A program made the translations under genes and the position numbers. This document shows, in pieces, positions 57,463-64,000 of a stretch of 64,000 bases of DNA. Source of the stretch: Ophiostoma sp. CBS 140.51 (taxonomy: Eukaryota > Ascomycota > Sordariomycetes > Ophiostomatales > Ophiostomataceae); the NCBI GenBank assembly GCA_029298735.1, contig JANSLP010000014.1, positions 1 through 64,000 on the forward strand, given 5' to 3'. The notes under the pieces are model-generated. The model was not told the DNA's origin. It did not search any database and saw only the letters and a list, made by a program, of their open reading frames with translations. Every line of letters begins with the position of its first letter. Positions within the stretch are counted from its first letter, which is position 1.

Positions 57463-58440
57463 TGGATGGATGATGACGAAGGGTATGTGGAAAAGATAGA
57501 CGAAGAAGGGAAATAAATAAATGAAGATAGATGGAGGCAAGAAGAGAAAAGAAACGAAGCAATAAAAAAGAGGACAGAAATGAGGTAGTCAAGATGAATA
57601 AAAGGAATGATAGACGAGATAAAATAGAAAGACAAGACGTTGGCGATGAAGATGGGATCGCGAAAGTAAAGTAGGAAAATAGATGAATGAAGGGAAAGAA
57701 ATGAAAAAAGAAGGTGTCCTATTTCTCTTGCTTCCCACAAAGGGAGCAGAAAAGAACAAAAGAAAGACGGGGGGTGGAGGGGGTAAATATGGTGAAGAGC
57801 CTGGTTGGAGGGCGAGCAGTGATTTTGGAGAGACAAGATGGCGGATGGAGGATTGGAGGGAGACGGAGTGGGATGGAGAGAGATGGAGCACTGTACAAAA
57901 TAAGAAGAGAGGGAATACGGAGAAACGGGAAGAGTGAACGGCTGGCAGGACTGACAGGACTGACAGCCAAAATGACCTCAGACGGACACTGAAGAGTAGA
58001 GACGGACAAGATTTGGTAGGGCCTGAACGGACAAGAACAGACGGAGAGAGAAAAGGCACGCGAGGGATCTGTGCCGCGGACGGAACAGGTTCTCTCAGTA
58101 GCAGATGAGTGAGGTATACAGGGCAAATAATGGGGAGGCTGAGGGAGGGGAGGGGGTAGGCAGAGAAGGGGTGTACGGTTATGGTTGTGGGAACAAGGTA
58201 GAGCGGCGGAGAGGTGGGAGGAGGGAGTGTGGTAAAGAAAAAAAAATGGAGGGGATGGGCCAAGAGGGGCGAAGAAAGGAACGGAGGAAAGACGACGAGG
58301 GTCGATAAGGGGAGGATGCGAGTGGAGGAGGCGGACAACCTCGCGCGACACGGCCAGTGGGCAAAGGGCGATGTATAAAGAAAAGACGTGCAAGGGCTGT
58401 GTGATTGTGGTTGTTGAGGCTCGATGTTCACTGGCTTTGT
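57463..58440 (-). promoter_or_regulatory. Long pyrimidine-rich leader/promoter of the homeobox gene
   Basis: Nearly 1 kb upstream of the homeobox ATG is C/T-rich in the sense of the gene (A/G-rich on the plus strand). It creates long Pro/Ser/Leu frames without protein character. A cluster of G runs on the plus strand lies at 58132-58175. It probably holds the promoter and a long leader. Confidence 0.45.
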
Positions 58441-61400
58441 ATTGTCGTCGATTATCGAGGTTTGTTTCTGTTTGTTCTCTGTTTTGAAGAAGTTAGTGGT
58501 GCCGATCTCGCCCAGGTGGTAGAAAATACACGAGAAAAGAGTGTAGAAGTGATGGAGGGACGGACGGGGAAAATAAAGAGAAAAAGGATAGACCCAGGAG
58601 GCCCAAACAGGTCGGTCTCGATCTTGGTTCCGGTCGATAACGAAGAAGATCTCTCTTATTTTCTTTTTGGTAGGTTTTTTGGGGACATATTTTGTGAATG
58701 ATTTTCTCAGAAAGGGGGTGTCTTTGGGGTATACCCAGTCATGTACCCCGTGTCGTTCTTTCCGTTCTTGGTTCTATGTCTTTTTGCCTTCTTTTTCGTT
58801 CCTTCCTGTTGACTTGTTCGTTCCTTCCGTTCTTGGGGGCTCTATTTCTTCTACTGCAAGACCTACCCGCCGCCCGCACATTGAGCGCAGATCAAACCAG
58901 AGGGAAGGATCGAAGGGCACAGGTGACTAAAATGCGTGAAGAACGGGATATTGAGGAAAAGGGAAGGCGCGATGCAGGCGAGGCAAGATAAAATAGACGG
59001 AGAGAATGGAGAAAACGGAGGCCAGACAGAAGCTGGGAGCCTGTCGGATTGCAGAGCGAGAACAGTGAGCCACTAAACGCCCTTTTGTTGTAAACGGAAT
59101 ACAATAATTTGTGTTCCCTCTACTTCCTGGCCCTGTCGATATGGCGTGGTCATGGCAGCGTGGTTGTTGGACAAAACGAGATGGTGGAGAAACACTGACA
59201 GGGAGGGAGCGAACAAATAACTGATAGAAGAGCGGAGGAAGGAGCGATGGGTAGAGTACAATATCGAATCAAGAAACGTGAGTACACAAAAGACCAGATG
59301 AAATAAAGAGAGAACGTGGAGAACAAACAAAATAGAGTGCCTACAGGATAGGAGGAAAAAAATAAAAGATAAAGACGATGGGGGAGAAATCGATTTGAAG
59401 CCGAGCATGGACTGTGTTGAGGGTGGCCTCATATGGGCCACGAATTGAGAGCATTTGCGGGGAGATAGTCAAATAATAAAATTCTGAAAATATCAACAAA
59501 AACTAGACTTTCAATAGGAGAAAACGGCTTGAAACTGTTTGATTTTGGTTCCTTCTTCACACTTAGTGAGGATCGAATAAATTCAAGAAACAATAACTAG
59601 ATTGGAAACAACTTTCATTCTTTTTCTCTCTCTATGTTTTCAGGAAAGCTTGCTGAGAATAAAGAAAAAAATGTCATAAAAGACGCAGACTTTTTATAGC
59701 CGTGTAGGCAGGGTTGATGGTACATTGAGTGAATGGTTAACGAGTTGACAAGGAGAGAGTTGACAGGAGGGAAGAGCTCCGGTTTTTTCTTGATACGGTA
59801 CCAGGGCCAAGGCTTCAGAGTGTTGGACTGACCTTGGTCGAGAAAAGAAAGCAAACGCCGACGAGAAGTGTGGAGAGCGACATGAGAAGAGCCTGGACAG
59901 TTTGTCGTTTTCTTTTCTTTTTCCTTATTTTTCTTAGAATAAGAACGCGTTTGCTCCTAATAGCTGCGATCTATTTACCTCCTCCACCTGGGCCCTGGAA
60001 CGTTGAGAATCTCGGCTGAATTGGGCCCATGCCGCGTGCCACGGAGCGACATGCAGGAGCTCTCCGAGAACAGTTTAAGAATGACTTAAACCCTTGTAGG
60101 GATAAGTTGCATCTACACAGTACTGACGATAGGATCCAAAAGAGAGACTTTATTTTTTATTCAGCTGTTCTAGGGAAAACCATTACACACCGTAGATATC
60201 GCGCAGCTTTGTTTACAAGGCGAAAAGACAGGCATCGGACAGATGCAGGTTCGAAACAGACGTGCAGAGTTCACTGCCCACGCCCGAGAGCCAATAAGAA
60301 AACAAGAAAACAGGTCTGCTTTATCTGGTTCTAACACGACAAAAGTTACAAGGGGAGAAGGCACAGTGGCACACCTAGAGGCGTTGATGTTGGCGAGTGG
60401 CTCTACCTGGGGTCAGGGGAAAGCCAGGCGACAGAACGCCTCGAAAAGAAGGACCAATAGGAAGAGACATGTGCCATCGGCCCAGCATGGGATTGATGCG
60501 GGTGGGCAAAAAAAAAAGAGAGGCATGTGGTTGGATCCTGGACTGTCGAGAAAGAGAAAGAGAGAAAGAGTGATGAAGGACCGGTATGATAGGAAGCTTG
60601 CGTGCATGAACCGAGGGGTTTGGGTAAAGGGTGATGGAAGAAGGCAAAGAAAAAGAAAAAGACAATATGCAAAGAGAAGAGGGCGTATGCGGAGTGTCGA
60701 TGGGGGAGGGGGTGCGGATAAATCGGTACTGGAAAGAAAGAGGAAAGGGATGGGGGCAGATACTGTGTAGGTGGAGAAGAAAAGCTTGAGTGGGAAAAGA
60801 AAGCAAAAAAGGAAAACAGAACAGATAGAAGGTTGACAGAAAGGGAAGAAAAGAAGAATAAGAAATACGATGAGCGCTTGGGGACATATCCGACACAAAG
60901 GCTACGGGGTATTTCTCGTGTGTGTGTGTTTTTTTTTTTTTTTTAACAACATGTTGCGATATTATCCCCGACAGGGGTAGCCAGATGTTCTCAAGACTTA
61001 CAAGGGGTCGAGAGAGATGAGAGGCAAAAACGTCAAGAAGCAGAAAGGAGCCAGCCAGAGGACGGTCTACCGATAACACAGACGTCACTTCAACGGTACG
61101 ACATGCATCGATCGCCTGTTCTAACCCATCTTTGGCGGGGTTTGGTTTGGGGCCGAGGGGGAACCTAGGTCAAGAATTGCATGGAAAGGAGGCAAAAGGT
61201 GACAAAAACAAAAAATAAAGAAACGATGGGCATGGCAGATCGTTTTGCGACTTAAAAAGGAGAGGGTACAAGTCCAGAAAAAAGGAATTGACACAATCTT
61301 ACCCTACCCTCTGCACGGCAGTCTAAAAGGGAGGGTCCTTCGCGGGAGGACGACAAAAGAGTTGATGTTATGCATGATGCAGGCATTGAGGCGGAGGATA

Positions 61401-63565
61401 GCAGAAAATCCTAAAAAATAATAGCAAGAGACAGGAAGACACGAAAAAGAAACCCCAAAATCAGCCAAGACTTTACAACTCAAAAAGTAATCGTGCATGA
61501 GACACTGTTCTGATCTTAGACACAAGCTCAGATACCGTGGATGGTGGAAGTCGACACCGGACCTGAGACACGAAAATATAAAGGTAGGAAATAATAAAAC
61601 AAGACTGAGAGACTGAAAACAAATGTTTCGCTCAGACCATTCTTCTCGGTCCCGTCAACGTGGACCGGACCTCGATGGACTACCACAGCCAGACTGTACG
61701 GATGGCTTTTCAAAACCGAGAAACGAGACGAGGTCGTAGTGGGATCAAGAAGAAAAATGGAATACCACAAAAAATACCGGAAAGCCAAGCCCAGGGTACC
61801 AAAGATTCAAAAGTGGCGGGTGTGGCTGTCCGTAACGAGTGGACATCAGGGCACGAGCAGAGTGTACGTTCATGAAAACTACATGCATGTGCGCATCCTT
61901 GCATGGTATGCATACGCCTCTACTTCGTGTTAGTGCAGCAGCAGAACTGCTATGCAGAGACGACAGGGGCCTTCTGGATCTGAGTTTGGTCTTGGTTCGA
62001 AGGGAAGGAAAAAGACTGTAATACTTCCTAATGCAGCTGACGACAACGGAGCACTGACTGCTGTGCCTCCGCTCATCCCATCTACTCCAGCTCCAGCCCC
62101 TCAAACCAGGTGTAGTGTAAGTCTGGGTGTGCTAATCAAGAGCGACATCTCGCCCCCGAGTAGATGCCGATATTTTCTTTTAGAAGAAAACAAATGGAGT
62201 AGCTGCAGAATGGCTTAACAGAAAACCGACCGAGAACGAAACGAACCACGCGACCGACCAAGCTGGTGGCCGAACAAAAAAGCAAAAGAACCAACTGAAC
62301 GACAGGAAACAAAACAGAAACAGCAACAGCAACAGCCACACAGGAACACCGCCTCACGGGGAAGGGTAAAGGGGCTAGAAAGGAAAACGAGATGTCATGT
62401 TGTAGGGGGTGGCACAGTGGAAACTACAAAACAAGAATACTAACAGCACAGGTAACATATTAGCAGTATGCGGCACAGAACTGTTTGTCCTTTTGGCGGG
62501 TTTCTCGGGCTCTTTTCGCTGCCAAAAGCTCATGTTACCTTCGTGGTTTCTTTTCGCCTTCTTCCATTTCTATTATGGTTGAAATTTCGCCAGGGCAAGA
62601 CATAAACAGGGCAGTCGATCTCCGAGTTTATTTGTCTTGTTTCGTCTTACATCGCTTCCTTTCTTTTGAATTTGCAATCGAAGTCTTTACTCTTCTGTTT
62701 TTTTTTCGACTGCCAAAGTCGCCCTCGTTCCGTACCCATGGAAAACACATTTACGCTGGGCTGACAGGGTTGGATACGCGACAGCAAACCATGCCTGGGC
62801 CTAGGTAGTCATACAAATGACAAGGGATATAAAAGTCAAAGAGAAAGAAAAGGGTAACAAGAAAGACAAAAAAAGAGGGCTTGTGTATCGTGAGATGCCT
62901 CACCCCTGCTCGTTTCTCGCTTCCGTATGCCCCATACAGGGGAGGCAAGGCGAGCAGGCAGGAGCTAGAAAAGGAACGGAAGTAAAAGAAGCAAACAAGA
63001 CGAGATAAAAGCCAAGGGTCAATCACATCAAAATCTGTTGTGTGCCCAGAACAGGGGAAGGACGGTTCGCAGGCTGCCAGGGTGCCCAGGGAACAGTCTT
63101 GGGGCTCCAACAGACCTAAAAAAGGTGCGCTTTCTCTCGATGGCGCCTCTTCCCTTTCGTCATGTTTCATGTGGAAAGAGATGCTCGGCGCGGTGGCTTT
63201 ATTTTCTTTTACGACACATGTTTTCTTGGCTGTCTCCATCCTTTTTATTTTTCTTTTATTACGTATTTTTTTTTTTATCCACCTGCTTCCGCACCTGCCT
63301 CACATCCCTCCGGGCCTCCTTCTTCAACCTCTTTCCCTTTTTGTATGTAATTGTCAATAGCACTAGCCATATCTGGTTAAAGCGATCTCTTTCCTTTTAA
63401 CTCAAAACACACGACAGCCATGACAGCGTGTGTGAGTACTATTGCATCTAGGCGGCATACCGGAGTTGGGATGGCGTTCCATATACTCTATACCTAAATG
63501 CATTCAGATACGGAGTGTGAGATAGAAAAGAAGAAAAAAAAAACTACACACACGCCTCTATATTA
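58441..63565. other. Gene-free region of about 5.1 kb
   Basis: No supported gene. There are several purine-rich blocks on the plus strand (about 60380-60850) and a (GT)6 run leading into T16 at 60918-60944. Open frames follow base composition. No repeat family, tRNA or mobile element was recognised. Confidence 0.45.
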
Positions 63566-63964
63566 TCAAGGAGAAAGTGGGAGGTCGACAAATGGTTGAA
63601 CTGGAAGCGTAAAATAAAAGTTAAGAAAAAAGGCACGAGACGGAAAAAGAACGGGCGGATGCAGGTTGGCTCTAGGAACAGGAAGCCCGAAAAAGGTACA
63701 AAGACGAGAAAAATTGGATAAGAGACTTAGAAGATAAGAGAGGCAAAGCTGGGTAACGACGGCTGGACGCGTTTTGCGACGCGCTCCGCGTTCCCTTGCG
63801 CTCGATCCCGAGCCACGTCTCTTTTCATGCCTCGCCTTTTCAGGACTCACTTTTGACGTCGACCGTGGCCGTCGGCTGCCTGTCCCGTACGGCACGTTCT
63901 CGAGAAGGCCCGAGTCTGTTAGCTTGTGAGGTTCCACTTTGTATGCTTTTGCCTTCATATCGTC
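63566..63964 (-). CDS. Possible terminal exon(s) of a gene entering from the right
   Basis: On the minus strand, an acceptor-like CACAG (to 63965) precedes an open frame reading DDMKAKAYKVEPHKLTDSG then LLENVPYGTG and an Arg/Ser-rich SRRPRSTSK. A good donor GTGAGT follows at 63850. A CTAG acceptor near 63673 would splice to a short end (SQPASARSFSVSCLFS). Without splicing, the frame continues to the stop at 63566. The first part looks like real protein and is not recognised. The rest of the gene would lie beyond the window. Confidence 0.3.
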   Translation of the reverse strand, partial: DDMKAKAYKVEPHKLTDSGLLENVPYGTGSRRPRSTSKVSPEKARHEKRRGSGSSARERGARRKTRPAVVTQLCLSYLLSLLSNFSRLCTFFGLPVPRANLHPPVLFPSRAFFLNFYFTLPVQPFVDLPLSP

Positions 63965-64000
63965 CTGTGCTATTTTTTTTCTCTCAGGTCATTCCTTCCC

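Noticed and set aside
57589..58431. 280-residue minus-strand frame upstream of the homeobox gene
   Set aside because: It is compositional, Ser/Pro/Leu/Phe-rich and inside the pyrimidine-rich leader.
60375..61088. 237-residue minus-strand frame
   Set aside because: It is a purine/pyrimidine-skew artefact, with hydrophobic and serine runs and no motif.
1..64000. tRNA, 5S rRNA, CRISPR arrays, telomeric repeats and intact transposons
   Set aside because: I looked by eye for B-box-like GGTTCGA motifs, 5S-like sequence, regularly spaced repeats and transposase motifs and found none convincing. A covariance-model or repeat search was not possible.

Overview
The window looks like nuclear DNA of a filamentous ascomycete, probably a Sordariomycete. 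The signs are short introns with GTRNGT donors (57 to 183 bases), C/T-rich leaders in front of start codons, a fungal-type gene set (Zn2Cys6 regulator, Ams2/SPT21-like GATA protein, Dfg5/Dcw1-type GH76 protein, fungal Bor1-like transporter), and Gln-, Ser/Thr- and Gly-rich low-complexity stretches inside regulators. An ophiostomatalean such as a Sporothrix relative is possible, but nothing in the sequence proves it. I found no operon, phage, CRISPR array, rRNA or tRNA by eye.

Layout, left edge to 17.3 kb: a broken Zn2Cys6 cluster fragment lies at the very left edge. Then come five minus-strand genes: the Ams2/SPT21-like GATA factor (435-5183, 3 exons), a mitochondrial 3-hydroxyisobutyryl-CoA hydrolase (7744-9441), dihydroxyacetone kinase (10054-11865), a GPI-anchored GH76 wall protein (12914-14355, 2 exons) and the ribosome-biogenesis factor Alb1 (16590-17273, 2 exons). 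Alb1 diverges from a plus-strand membrane-anchored ubiquitin protease across a promoter of about 670 bp.

17.9 to 48.4 kb is all plus strand: ubiquitin protease (17941-20631), Mediator subunit 19 (25172-26509, 2 exons), an unrecognised single-pass Ser/Thr-rich membrane protein with a histidine cluster (33058-35232), a Zn2Cys6 transcription factor (40155-43388, 2 exons), a mitochondrial 3-hydroxyacyl-CoA dehydrogenase (44328-45362, 2 exons) and a Bor1/HCO3-type anion transporter (46221-48416). Large gene-poor gaps of 4.5, 6.5 and 4.9 kb separate several of them.

48.4 to 64 kb: a gene-poor stretch holds an unrecognised gene that appears broken by one frameshift and four in-frame stops (51596-52764). 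It is followed by a four-exon homeodomain regulator on the minus strand (54479-57462). That gene has an apparent tandem splice acceptor which would give two different C-termini, and a gene-free upstream region of about 6 kb. A possible terminal exon of another minus-strand gene sits at the right edge.

The genes do not form one pathway. Two encode enzymes of mitochondrial acyl-CoA metabolism, two encode cell-surface or wall proteins, and three encode DNA-binding regulators plus one Mediator subunit. The best candidates for something undescribed are the broken gene at 51.6 kb, the His-cluster membrane protein, the homeobox tandem acceptor and the long-loop GATA finger. All exon structures were assembled by hand from splice consensus and reading-frame continuity and have not been checked against transcripts.
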